This document shows positions 35,715 through 43,673 of a stretch of DNA of 64,000 bases, one piece after another. This stretch comes from Paenibacillus azoreducens. Lineage in GTDB: Bacteria; Bacillota; Bacilli; Paenibacillales; Paenibacillaceae. The stretch covers positions 3,563,501 to 3,627,500 of the forward strand of contig NZ_AP025343.1 in assembly GCF_021654775.1 (NCBI RefSeq), written 5' to 3'. The translations under genes were made by a program, and so were the position numbers. Numbering within the stretch: the stretch's first letter is position 1; each line of letters begins with the position of its first letter. The notes beneath the pieces were generated by a model, which saw only the letters and a program-made list of their open reading frames with translations, did no database searches and was not told where the DNA came from.

Positions 35715-36173
35715 TTACGCTTGTTCTGCCCAGTTAGCCGGATATGTTACATAGATAAATCGTGCATATTCTGGCACAGAAAATTGAATCTTACTTCCTG
35801 TCGGAATCAGGATCACTTCTCCTGGACCAGCTGACACCTTTGTACCATCAATGATAACATCCAGATGTCCCTCAATCACATAATCAATTTCATCATAGTT
35901 AAGTGTCCAGTCAAAGGTTGTTTCTTTCATCTCCATGATACCGCAGCCAAGTCTTGGACTTTCCTTTAGCGAAAAAAGATCTTTACAATAGACGACATCA
36001 TTAGGGTTGCCTGTATCGAGACGATCCTCTTCTGTTACTTTCATATTTGGCACTTTAACAGAAGTAATCCCCCCAGGACCTCTATGAATGTTCTGTTCAA
36101 TAGCATCAGCCCCTACTTTTTCCATGATGATTTTACGAACCATCTCTTCAATCATCTTTTTATCGATACTCAT
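35715..36173 (-). CDS. EutQ-like cupin protein
   Basis: 152 aa protein closely resembling EutQ, the cupin-fold (acetate kinase-like in Salmonella) protein of ethanolamine-utilisation microcompartments. A short N-terminal helix (IEEMVRKIIMEKVGA) resembles shell-targeting peptides, followed by the core KVPNMKVTEEDRLDTG and the cupin YDEIDYVIEGHLDVIIDG. No other eut, pdu or shell-protein gene lies in the window, so it is an orphan here. GGAGGG-type site precedes the ATG at 36173. Whether it still works with a microcompartment encoded elsewhere is unknown. Confidence 0.82.
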   Translation of the reverse strand: MSIDKKMIEEMVRKIIMEKVGADAIEQNIHRGPGGITSVKVPNMKVTEEDRLDTGNPNDVVYCKDLFSLKESPRLGCGIMEMKETTFDWTLNYDEIDYVIEGHLDVIIDGTKVSAGPGEVILIPTGSKIQFSVPEYARFIYVTYPANWAEQA

Positions 36174-36545
36174 GGGTACCCTCCTCTACCTCTTAGGTGC
36201 AGTTTTTTGGAACCATTTTACTTGCAATGAGCATAGCAACCATTACAGCTGTGATACACTTTTGAACATCGATTCTGTTCTCGGCTAAAAATTTCCTCAT
36301 CGCCCATTCCAGAAAATAAACACAAAAAGGCCTAAAGTTATACCGCTTCCTATCAAGTAGGAATGCTATAACCTTAAGCCTCTTTGCTTTAGAAAGACTA
36401 CGCCTTTGTAGTCCTCTATTACATTTTAAACGTGAATGAAACTGTTGTTCCACACGCTGTAGATTCAAATTACATGCTCCATTTTAGTTTATCCTCTACA
36501 TAACTATTTACAATAGATAAACCTGAACTTTTTTGTGAACATTCT
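36174..36545. other. Intergenic region with long hairpin
   Basis: No gene; the only structure is the 54-base hairpin at 36328-36381. Confidence 0.4.
36328..36381. repeat. Long imperfect hairpin
   Basis: AGGCCTAAAGTTATA and TATAACCTTAAGCCT pair with two mismatches, and within the loop TTCCTA pairs with TAGGAA. It could act as a bidirectional terminator between the EutQ-like gene and the hydrolase gene, or be a mobile hairpin repeat. Confidence 0.5.
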
Positions 36546-37466
36546 TCAACGTTGAATGATTTCCATATTTGCTTGTATAACGTCCACCCAATTTGTATTA
36601 TGCATCATCTCGGAAGAATCCCCATAGAATGCCTTTATGGCTTCCTGATCATCAAGCAGCTGATATCTCATCCAAGCCGTCAAGTAACCCCTATGATTGC
36701 CACCATCACCTTCAATCGCTGTATGTGCTGCACCTTTTGCCATCCCCATCATAACAGGCGTGCTTGCGTTAGTATTATGCAAGGCTAATTGATTCGTCGA
36801 TACCGGTGAGATTAGAAAATCTCGTGTACCGCCCATAATGAGGAAAGGAACGGTAATACGTGCTGTATCGTACACATCTTCTGGATCGCAATACTTCAAA
36901 TTCGGGAGAGCAATGGATACAACCGTCTTAATCAACGATCCACTTGTATAGTTGGTATGGGCATTAATGACCCCGGTAGCCCCTTGAGAATGTCCAGCTA
37001 CACCAATTTGCTCCATTTGTATTTTTTGATAAAACAAGCTGTTTGCTAGTTGGTTTTCATTTTTTAAATAATCAATAGCCTCCACAATTTCTTTGCCTGT
37101 TCCCGTTGTCTTGCTATAGGAATCAATTACAATGAATCCCCAGCTAGCAAGATGAGTTAAGAGCCCATCATAGCGATCTGGCGTGGCATCAGTTCCATTC
37201 CCCCAAGAAATAACAGGATAGGATTCGTCTGCTTGAAATGCCGGGTAGTATATTCTAAATAAGGCCTCTCCGCTCGCATTCTTAACTTCTTTTACCTTTA
37301 CATGATAGCTTCCTCGCTGTGCATACCGCTGCTCAATGCTTCCTTCTGCAAGTTCTGGTACATTAGAATGAATGATTATTTGCATGAAAATTGTTATTGG
37401 AACTGCAACGATAAGGAGTAAGGCTGACAACCATAAAATCCACTTTCGTTTTTTCAAAACCGACAT
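36546..37466 (-). CDS. Membrane-anchored alpha/beta hydrolase
   Basis: Extracytoplasmic hydrolase of 306 aa anchored by an N-terminal helix (about residues 8-30). The fold resembles chlorophyllase/dienelactone hydrolase-type enzymes: nucleophile elbow GVAGHSQGATG, oxyanion region ISWGNGTDATPDRY, acid in MGGTRDFLISP, histidine in KGAAHTAIEGDGG. The start at 37466 is chosen because GAGG lies seven bases upstream and the membrane helix follows at once; the longest frame adds 36 unsupported residues. The substrate is unknown. It follows the DUF3841 gene at about 100 bases. Confidence 0.75.
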   Translation of the reverse strand: MSVLKKRKWILWLSALLLIVAVPITIFMQIIIHSNVPELAEGSIEQRYAQRGSYHVKVKEVKNASGEALFRIYYPAFQADESYPVISWGNGTDATPDRYDGLLTHLASWGFIVIDSYSKTTGTGKEIVEAIDYLKNENQLANSLFYQKIQMEQIGVAGHSQGATGVINAHTNYTSGSLIKTVVSIALPNLKYCDPEDVYDTARITVPFLIMGGTRDFLISPVSTNQLALHNTNASTPVMMGMAKGAAHTAIEGDGGNHRGYLTAWMRYQLLDDQEAIKAFYGDSSEMMHNTNWVDVIQANMEIIQR

Positions 37467-37564
37467 AACGTGACCTCTACGATAGTCTATAGGTTTCTCT
37501 ATCGTTTTCTCTGTTAAAATTATGAAACTAAAGGGATATACGTTAAAGATGTAGTTATGTTTCA

Positions 37565-38095
37565 TTACATCCATTTTGGCTGTTGTCGGGCCACAAAGTG
37601 TTCAACTTTTTTAACTTTATCCAAAGTCACTTTGCCAGTTACTCCTTGCAGTACCCTTGGTGCATCCCCCGACCAGATGGGGTCTCGCTGAAGCTCCAGA
37701 TCGAATATTCTTTCCCAGCTTTGTTCTTTAGTCATTTGTAGCTCACCGGCATAAAACTTATCCCATTCGTCTTCACTTACAGCGTTAAAAGTGTTGTTCA
37801 AAATACAGTGCCAATCATCAAAATCAGATAAGAGGACATCTTCAGGATCCAGATCCAGAGTTAAGCGCACGCACTTTCCACCACCTTCAAAATGGTTGTT
37901 TCCCCTCATATCAGGCTTCTTTAACCAAACCCACACAGGGTAACTACCATCGTAATTCGGTAGGCGCTTGCTCATCCGAGCAATCATCCATTTATACTCT
38001 TCAGGGTACATTAGGTAATCTTTGTTGCCCTCCAGATATCCGGAATTTTCGGCTTCTTCCCAAGATTCTAAAGCTTGTATCGTCCAGTACCGCAA
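37565..38095 (-). CDS. DUF3841 family protein
   Basis: 176 aa cytosolic protein matching DUF3841: it starts MRYWTIQALESWEEAENSGYL, contains YPVWVWLKKPDMRG and VLLSDFDDWHCILNN, which are family landmarks. DUF3841 proteins are uncharacterised; the Trp- and acid-rich pattern is conserved across Firmicutes. Adjacent genes give no functional clue. Confidence 0.8.
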   Translation of the reverse strand: MRYWTIQALESWEEAENSGYLEGNKDYLMYPEEYKWMIARMSKRLPNYDGSYPVWVWLKKPDMRGNNHFEGGGKCVRLTLDLDPEDVLLSDFDDWHCILNNTFNAVSEDEWDKFYAGELQMTKEQSWERIFDLELQRDPIWSGDAPRVLQGVTGKVTLDKVKKVEHFVARQQPKWM

Positions 38096-38676
38096 GTACT
38101 CTCCCCTCGATTCTACAGTGTTGAATTCATTTTAATATGACCCCTCTTTTCACTGCCTATCATGAGGGAATAATACCATAGTTCCGGCTTTCTTAACATT
38201 TAATATGTAGGTAACTTTGTTTCATTGGACATTAACTGCGACACCGCGATGAACATTCGTGAAAATACTCATCTTCCCCGCTACTTTTGCCAGCATACCT
38301 TGTATAAAGCCACCGATCATGACGATCCCGCATCATCATAAATCTCCCATTTTCCAGGCATCCACTATGGCCTTCTCTCATTCCATTGTTTAAAATCCAT
38401 CTGCGAATTTAATACTGGTACTTCTTTGGAGACTTAGGTATCCGCACAATCCTGAGCAGAGACTGAAGCGTATGTATGTGAATACAGAAGTCCGGATCAT
38501 TGCTTAGATTAATTTGTTAGGCAAGATTCACCGAGCCACTGTGACGGGAGCCGATCTGAACTATGTTGGAAACATAATAAGCTTGCTTTCTTTCTATAAC
38601 TTCATTTCTCTTTAGCCTTAGGGCTAGAAATATGAATGATTTTTATACTTCTGCGAAGCAATTGGAGGTAGATTAT
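38096..38676. other. Long intergenic region with possible gene tail
   Basis: About 580 bases without an intact gene. On the minus strand near 38220-38320 a frame reads VMIGGFIQGMLAKVAGKMSI and ends in a stop, suggesting the C-terminal end of a lost gene; the family is not recognised. The plus-strand promoter of the YheC/YheD-type gene should lie near the right end. Confidence 0.35.
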
Positions 38677-39417
38677 GTGAAGAAGGAAAAATATAAAATG
38701 GGGAAATTAGGAAAATATAAATTCATGAAGAAATATAAAATGATACGCAAATTTTTGCCGGACACTCGAACAGCAACTCTGTCAAACCTTAAAATCATGC
38801 TGAAGTTGTATAGATCAGTTTACTTAAAACCCGATGAGGGAACAGGCGGCCATGGGATATATAAAATCAACAGGGGCGAGAACAGCTTTGTTTTACGCAC
38901 TGGTTCGAATTCACGTATGTTTAGCTCATTAAATGACTTATATGCTTCAATTCAAAGTATTCTAATTAGGGATAAATATGTTGTTCAAGAAGGGATTGAA
39001 CTGTTAAAACACAATAATCGTCCGTTTGATATCAGAGTTATGGTACAAAAGAATGGAAAAGGAACATTAGATGTCACCGGAATTATCGGAAGACAAGCGA
39101 AGCGTAATAAAGTAGTAACGAATTTTCATTCTGGAGGAACTCCCTTATCTATTAACACCTTACTCAAATCACATCTGAATGGCGAATCAAGGAAACAGTA
39201 CATTCAATCACTTGAGAGATTAGGGAAAGATGCAAGCACGGTCCTTGGTAAAAGTTATAGAAGTAAACGAGCATTCGGAGTTGATATAGCCATTGATAAT
39301 AAAATGAATCCCTGGGTATTGGAAATTAATACCAAGCCTGATATGAGCATTTTTAACACTTTGAGGAACAAAACGATGTACAATAGGATTCTAAGATACT
39401 CAAAAATTAAAGGATAA
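38677..39417 (+). CDS. YheC/YheD family ATP-grasp protein
   Basis: 246 aa ATP-grasp protein of the YheC/YheD group, which includes Bacillus endospore coat-associated proteins of unknown ligation activity. Motifs: LKPDEGTGGHGIYKI (ATP lid), NNRPFDIRVMVQKNGKGTLDVTG, and the metal-binding end WVLEINTKPDMSIF. GTG at 38677 is preferred because GGAGG lies eight bases upstream; the longest frame, starting with ATG at 38632, lacks a site. The gene is shorter than full YheD (about 450 aa), keeping only the ATP-grasp core, which is common in Paenibacillus. Confidence 0.8.
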   Translation: MKKEKYKMGKLGKYKFMKKYKMIRKFLPDTRTATLSNLKIMLKLYRSVYLKPDEGTGGHGIYKINRGENSFVLRTGSNSRMFSSLNDLYASIQSILIRDKYVVQEGIELLKHNNRPFDIRVMVQKNGKGTLDVTGIIGRQAKRNKVVTNFHSGGTPLSINTLLKSHLNGESRKQYIQSLERLGKDASTVLGKSYRSKRAFGVDIAIDNKMNPWVLEINTKPDMSIFNTLRNKTMYNRILRYSKIKG

Positions 39418-39544
39418 GCAATAAGTTAGGACGAAGTTCTCAATCCCATCTACAGAAGAGCAGCCGTATACTTGATAATAAATGACGTCACGTTATTCTT
39501 TCCTTCATCCCGTTTTCGGGTAAATAGGAGAAATATAGAACAAA

Positions 39545-39566
39545 TCCCTGGCTGAACGGCCAGGGA
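39545..39566 (-). terminator. Terminator of the TVP38-like gene
   Basis: TCCCTGGC / GCCAGGGA with a six-base loop; on the minus strand TTTGTTC follows. Confidence 0.65.
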
Positions 39567-39619
39567 GCGTAATCATCATTGTTCTTTTACATAAATTAAC
39601 TCCAAGTTCTCTCCGCGCC

Positions 39620-40255
39620 TTATTCCATGGTGTCCGCGGGCTCGGGCGTCACAGCCGCCGAGGACGTAAAATATGCTTGCAACTTCCGGTTCAACCATAG
39701 GGAAACCGCGATAAAAAACGCCACTCCGATAAACTTGATGGGCTGGTCGATAAAATCGGACAGATGCGTTCCGATATAGGAAACGCAGAATACCATGACT
39801 CCTTTGCCTAGAGCTACAGCTGCCGCAAAAGAAAGCGTCGGCATTCGCGTTAATCCCGCTGCCATGTTAATGACGACGAACGGCCCCATCGGGAACAGGC
39901 TTAAGAGAAAAACGAAGCTAAACCCGTTCCTCTGCGCCCACACCATGGCTTTCTGTACTTTCGGCTTGGCCGCCCAGCGCCGAATAAAGGGTGTATTGGA
40001 CGCTTTGCGAATCAGCCAGAACGTAAGCAAGCTGCCCATGACGAGCCCGATCCACGAATATAAAAAACCCAGCCACAACCCATAGATGGCGGCATTAGCC
40101 CCAACGATCACGATGGTAGGCAGTGGCGGAACAAATGATTTCAGAAAAGTCAGCAGCACGCCGGGCAGCGGCCCCAGCGAGCGAAAACGCTCCAAAAAGA
40201 GTTCGATGTTTTGCTCCGTAAAATACTCCATTAAGCTGATCTCAGCGCCAACCAT
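39620..40255 (-). CDS. TVP38/TMEM64 family membrane protein
   Basis: About 211 aa membrane protein with five to six helices and the VTT (DedA-superfamily) core: FVPPLPTIVIVGANAAIYG and SLFPMGPFVVINMAAGLTRM. VTT proteins are linked to lipid scrambling or export, but bacterial TVP38 members are poorly defined. GGAGGG lies about ten bases before ATG at 40255, so the first nine codons of the longest frame are dropped. It begins 43 bases after the stop of a gene fragment on the same strand. Confidence 0.82.
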   Translation of the reverse strand: MVGAEISLMEYFTEQNIELFLERFRSLGPLPGVLLTFLKSFVPPLPTIVIVGANAAIYGLWLGFLYSWIGLVMGSLLTFWLIRKASNTPFIRRWAAKPKVQKAMVWAQRNGFSFVFLLSLFPMGPFVVINMAAGLTRMPTLSFAAAVALGKGVMVFCVSYIGTHLSDFIDQPIKFIGVAFFIAVSLWLNRKLQAYFTSSAAVTPEPADTME

Positions 40256-40297
40256 TGAAAGCGATCCCTCCTCTAACTCCAAGTGATTTCATTATAC

Positions 40298-40437
40298 TAC
40301 AGGTTTTGCTGATTGAAGCACTCACGCAATCTCTTGATAATCTTCCTGTGTACCGCCGTGCTGTTCATTGGTCCGTCATAAGGCGCAATTTTCCCCGACT
40401 CTTTTCCTTTGCTGAATAAAGCTCTATCCGAAAAAAC
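40298..40437 (-). pseudogene. Unassigned C-terminal fragment upstream of the TVP38-like gene
   Basis: Minus-strand frame encoding about 45 residues (ALFSKGKESGKIAPYDGPMN, then HRKIIKRLRECF) and a stop. No start or ribosome binding site; probably the tail of a lost operon partner of the TVP38-like gene. Family not recognised. Confidence 0.3.
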
Positions 40438-40453
40438 AGGCGGTTCTAAGTAC

Positions 40454-40492
40454 TTGATCCTTACTTCTAGATGATGTATATTAATTTTACAT
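40454..40492 (+). promoter_or_regulatory. Promoter and operator of the TetR-MetAP operon
   Basis: A sigma-A type promoter is visible: TTGATC (40454-40459), 17-base spacer, TATATT (40477-40482). An imperfect palindrome ATGTATATTAATTTTACAT (40474-40492) covers the -10 box, a classical place for TetR autorepression. The TetR start is at 40526. Confidence 0.65.
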
Positions 40493-40525
40493 TGACATTA
40501 CTGCAGGTCTAAAAAAGGAGGAGCC

Positions 40526-41128
40526 ATGTCACCACGTACCAAAGAACAGAATGAAGCGATCCGGGAGATGCGGATGAACCAAATTATGCAAGCGGCTGCG
40601 GAAGTATATTTGGAGAAGGGCATTCAATTGGAAATACGCGATGTTGCGGTCAAGGCAGAGCTCGGCTACGGAACCGTGTATCATTACTACAAAAATAAGC
40701 ACATGCTTTTGGAAGATTTACTGTGGGATGCCCTATATCGAACGGAGTCGGCAGTACTGCCCGCTTTGACGGAGGACGGCGGCAGTTTGCATAAAGCTGA
40801 GTCTTTCTCCAGACTGCTCCTGCGGATGTGCATCCAGGATCCTTCCGTATTTATTTTGCTTAAAACGGTTGCGGATAATTTTCATCACTTCCCGGGAAAC
40901 CGGTTCATCAAGCTGTCTGACAATTTTCAGCAACGGATCTATTTGCCGTTTGTGGAATTGATTCGTGAAGGAATCGGTTCCAAATCACCGGAGAAAACAG
41001 CTAATCTGATATTTGGCTCGCTTGTTGGCTGCACAGCATTGAACATCCACCACAATATGCAAAGCGAGATGGATGTGGAAGGCATCGTCGATATGATCTT
41101 TTCAGGCATACAGGCAAAGGAGAGATAA
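40526..41128 (+). CDS. TetR family transcriptional regulator
   Basis: 200 aa repressor with an N-terminal TetR helix-turn-helix (RMNQIMQAAAEVYLEKG, then VAVKAELGYGTVYHYYKNKH) and a ligand-binding C-terminal domain of about 140 residues. AAAGGAGGAG precedes the ATG at 40526. It is followed five bases later by a methionine aminopeptidase gene, so it probably controls itself and that enzyme through the palindrome at 40474-40492. Its inducer is unknown. Confidence 0.85.
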   Translation: MSPRTKEQNEAIREMRMNQIMQAAAEVYLEKGIQLEIRDVAVKAELGYGTVYHYYKNKHMLLEDLLWDALYRTESAVLPALTEDGGSLHKAESFSRLLLRMCIQDPSVFILLKTVADNFHHFPGNRFIKLSDNFQQRIYLPFVELIREGIGSKSPEKTANLIFGSLVGCTALNIHHNMQSEMDVEGIVDMIFSGIQAKER

Positions 41129-41133
41129 ATGGA

Positions 41134-41880
41134 ATGGTCATCCTGAAATCAAAAGCTGAAATTGAAGAAATGAAAAAAGCCGGCCGAATCGTCGCTGCTT
41201 TTCATCAAGCCATCGCAGGCATGATCCGGCCGGGTGTCACGACGCTCGATATCGAGTCGTTTGCGGTACGGTTCCTGAAGGAGAATGGCGCCAAGGCTTA
41301 TACGATAGGCTACAACGGTTATCCGTTTGCAACATGTGCGTCAGTCAACGACGTCATTGCGCATGGTTTTCCGAGCCGGAAGCCGCTCCAGGAAGGCGAC
41401 ATTGTCACCATCGACATCGTAGCGGAAGCGGACGGCTGGGTCGGCGATTCTGCTTGGAGTTATCCGGTCGGCGAAGTCTCGGAAGAAGCCCGTAATCTGA
41501 TGCAGGTAACGAAGGAATGCTTATATCTTGGCATCGAAAAAGCGGTAGTCGGTAACCGGATCGGCGATGTGATGCACGCGGTTCAATCCCACGCCGAGCG
41601 AAACGGATTTTCGGTGGTGCGCGATCTGCTCGGACATGGCGTAGGAAGAGAGATGCACGAGGAACCGAATTATCCCCACGTCGGGAATCCAGGCAAAGGA
41701 TTCCGCCTGAAGGAAGGGATGGTTCTTACGATCGAGCCGATGATCAATGCCGGAAAAGCGTTCATGACGGTTGATGCCGACGGATGGACCGCCAGAACCG
41801 CTGACGGCTCGCTTTCCGCACAGTACGAGCATACGATCGCTATTACTGCGGATGGCCCGATTATATTGACCGAACAATAG
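41134..41880 (+). CDS. map: Methionine aminopeptidase, type I
   Basis: Metalloprotease of 248 aa that removes the initiator Met from nascent proteins. Metal ligands are all visible: Asp pair in IDIVAEADGWVGD, His in GHGVGREMHEEP, Glu in TIEPMI and Glu in QYEHTIAI. Length fits the type Ia enzymes. It lies directly behind a TetR gene rather than in the ribosomal-protein operon where the housekeeping map gene usually sits, so this is probably an accessory paralog under specific control. AAGGAGAG near the TetR stop is its ribosome binding site. Confidence 0.92.
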   Translation: MVILKSKAEIEEMKKAGRIVAAFHQAIAGMIRPGVTTLDIESFAVRFLKENGAKAYTIGYNGYPFATCASVNDVIAHGFPSRKPLQEGDIVTIDIVAEADGWVGDSAWSYPVGEVSEEARNLMQVTKECLYLGIEKAVVGNRIGDVMHAVQSHAERNGFSVVRDLLGHGVGREMHEEPNYPHVGNPGKGFRLKEGMVLTIEPMINAGKAFMTVDADGWTARTADGSLSAQYEHTIAITADGPIILTEQ

Positions 41881-42340
41881 AATTCAATCTTTTTATTTAA
41901 ATTCCAGATTTCAAGCAAAAAAATCGGCCGCTGTTCGCATGTTTGTGAAAGGGCCGATTTATGTTTTTCTTGAATTGCTTCGGATCTCTCCCTGGTTATG
42001 CTCCAGAAGATCCGAACATATAAGCTAACGTGTCCCGTTAGCGCAATTCAGGGAAGGTATTATTACTTTTCCTCGTTCCCCTGCCCGTTCGAACAGAGTG
42101 AACGATATATGTTCTTGTCGTATACCTCAACCGGGTCTTATTCTTCCAAGCTCCTCTTCCATCGGAGTTCTATAGGAAGTACAATTCGGCAGATATCGGC
42201 CTGGCAAACGATACCGATATTTTTCATAGCTTTCCTTCCCTATTGTTACGTTTTATCATCCTGCATATTGTACAGTTTTTCCAATAAGAGAAGAAAACCC
42301 CTTACAGTTCAACTTTCGACTGTAAAGGGAAGAAACTCGT
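41881..42340. other. Intergenic region, no gene
   Basis: Contains the map terminator, a TTCGGATC/GATCCGAA inverted repeat (about 41979-42018), a CCCGTTAGCGCAATTCA motif near 42028 that recurs at 26280, and a hairpin (42298-42329) that would terminate minus-strand transcription from the MFS remnant. No gene was supported. Confidence 0.45.
41921..41960 (+). terminator. Terminator of the TetR-MetAP operon
   Basis: AAATCGGCC / GGCCGATTT, perfect nine-base stem with a 22-base loop, followed by ATGTTTTTC. It begins 40 bases after the map stop. Confidence 0.75.
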
Positions 42341-42604
42341 TTATTTATCTAATACCTCTTTGTTTACAACGACGGAGCCTCTTCCTTCCTCAAGGAGAGT
42401 CTTTTGGAAGTTTCCAAGATCCTGAATTCCTACCAGATGCCGGAGGAGCCGGAGACTTGTTGGACAGACATTCATGTTGACGCCTCTGTTTTCCGTTTTC
42501 GCAGGTTTCTCTTTTCGGCTGAACAAAGCAAGCACAATCACAACGAGTGCAACAATAGCACCAAACCAGAAGGCATGGTTTATACCATCCCCCCAGTCCG
42601 TTGA
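42341..42604 (-). pseudogene. MFS transporter, C-terminal remnant
   Basis: The minus-strand frame starts abruptly next to the LysR stop and encodes the last membrane helix of a DHA2-type drug exporter (WGDGINHAFWFGAIVALVVI, then VLALFSRKEKP) followed by a tail of doubtful sequence to the stop at 42341. Thirteen of fourteen helices are missing. Confidence 0.55.
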
Positions 42605-43537
42605 CTATTTCCTCAGCAGACTTCCGGTCACTTGTTTATTCTCCTCCTCTATAGCGAGAACCTCCCTTGCCGCTTCTATAAAAGATAATATGATGGGTGA
42701 AAGCCACTTGTCTTTATGCCATGACATCTGTGTATACACGTGCAAGTCCGGAATTTGCCACGGAAGGGCAACAAGTTCGCCCCGTTCAACTTCGGCTTCC
42801 GCTACGATTTGAGGAAGAAAGGCAATACCGATTCCCGAAATTGCGCATTGTTTAATGGCTTCGGCGCTTTGAAACTCTAAATACGTAATGCTATCAATGC
42901 CCTCTTTCTCAAATGACCGGTCAAACATGGTTCGATAGGGACAACCCTTTTCATTCGTCAAGAATACTTCTCCATGAAAATCTTCAAGCTGTAGCACATT
43001 TCGTTTTACGAGCGGATGATCTGGAGCAGCGAATAAGCGGAAAGTTTCTTCCACCAACGATTCCACTGCAAGTCCGCTCGAGCGAATGGGCTCGTCCAAC
43101 ATAAAGACAACATCCGCAGTTCCCTCAAAGAGTGTTTGCTTGAGCTCTTGATTGGGGACGGAGCGGAAGATGAGACGAACTCCCGGATGCTGCGAACGAA
43201 ATCGTTGAAAGACAGCTGGAAGCCGATAAGCGCAAATAACCTCATTGGCACTGATCGTTAGGGTGCCGCTTAAATTTTCATTGTCATGTACGACGCTACG
43301 AGCTTCATCCAATTTGTTTAGAACGTCTTCGATATGAGTTAAAAAGCGCTTGCCTTCCGTTGTGAGAACGAGCTGTTTGCTCAAGCGGTCAAAAAGCCGG
43401 ACACCAAGCTCATCCTCTAATGCTTTTATTTGCATCGTGACATTGGAGGGAACATAGTTCAGCACTTCCGCAGCCCGACTGAAATTTAATGTTGATGCAA
43501 CCGTGCGGAACGTAATCAGTTGGCGCAATTCCATCAT
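42605..43537 (-). CDS. LysR family transcriptional regulator
   Basis: 310 aa regulator with an N-terminal winged helix (MMELRQLITFRTVASTLNFSR, LNYVPSNVTMQIKALEDELG) and a periplasmic-binding-protein-like effector domain. The start is one of two adjacent ATGs at 43537/43534, behind AAAGGGGGA. It is divergent from the MetX-like hydrolase gene at 43674, and two perfect palindromes lie between them, which fits LysR autoregulation plus activation of the neighbour. Downstream it runs into the MFS remnant. Confidence 0.88.
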   Translation of the reverse strand: MMELRQLITFRTVASTLNFSRAAEVLNYVPSNVTMQIKALEDELGVRLFDRLSKQLVLTTEGKRFLTHIEDVLNKLDEARSVVHDNENLSGTLTISANEVICAYRLPAVFQRFRSQHPGVRLIFRSVPNQELKQTLFEGTADVVFMLDEPIRSSGLAVESLVEETFRLFAAPDHPLVKRNVLQLEDFHGEVFLTNEKGCPYRTMFDRSFEKEGIDSITYLEFQSAEAIKQCAISGIGIAFLPQIVAEAEVERGELVALPWQIPDLHVYTQMSWHKDKWLSPIILSFIEAAREVLAIEEENKQVTGSLLRK

Positions 43538-43553
43538 ACGGTCCCCCTTTATT

Positions 43554-43589
43554 TTCAATATTATTGAATACTGATTTGAATATTATTCA
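43554..43589. promoter_or_regulatory. Twin palindromes, candidate LysR operators
   Basis: TTCAATATTATTGAA (43554-43568) and TGAATATTATTCA (43577-43589) are each perfect palindromes of the T-N11-A LysR type, with centres 22 bases apart, two helical turns on the same DNA face. They sit 17 bases upstream of the LysR start and 85 bases from the MetX-like start. Confidence 0.7.
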
Positions 43590-43673
43590 CTTTTATTGAG
43601 AGTAGCACAGATCTATACTAACAACAAGAAATACATTCTTAATGTATGGTTTGATTTTGAAGGGAGAGACAAT

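Noticed and set aside
43554..43589. Interpretation of the twin palindromes as a terminator
   Set aside because: They are AT-rich with almost no loop, lie between divergent starts and have no T-run; operator function is more likely.
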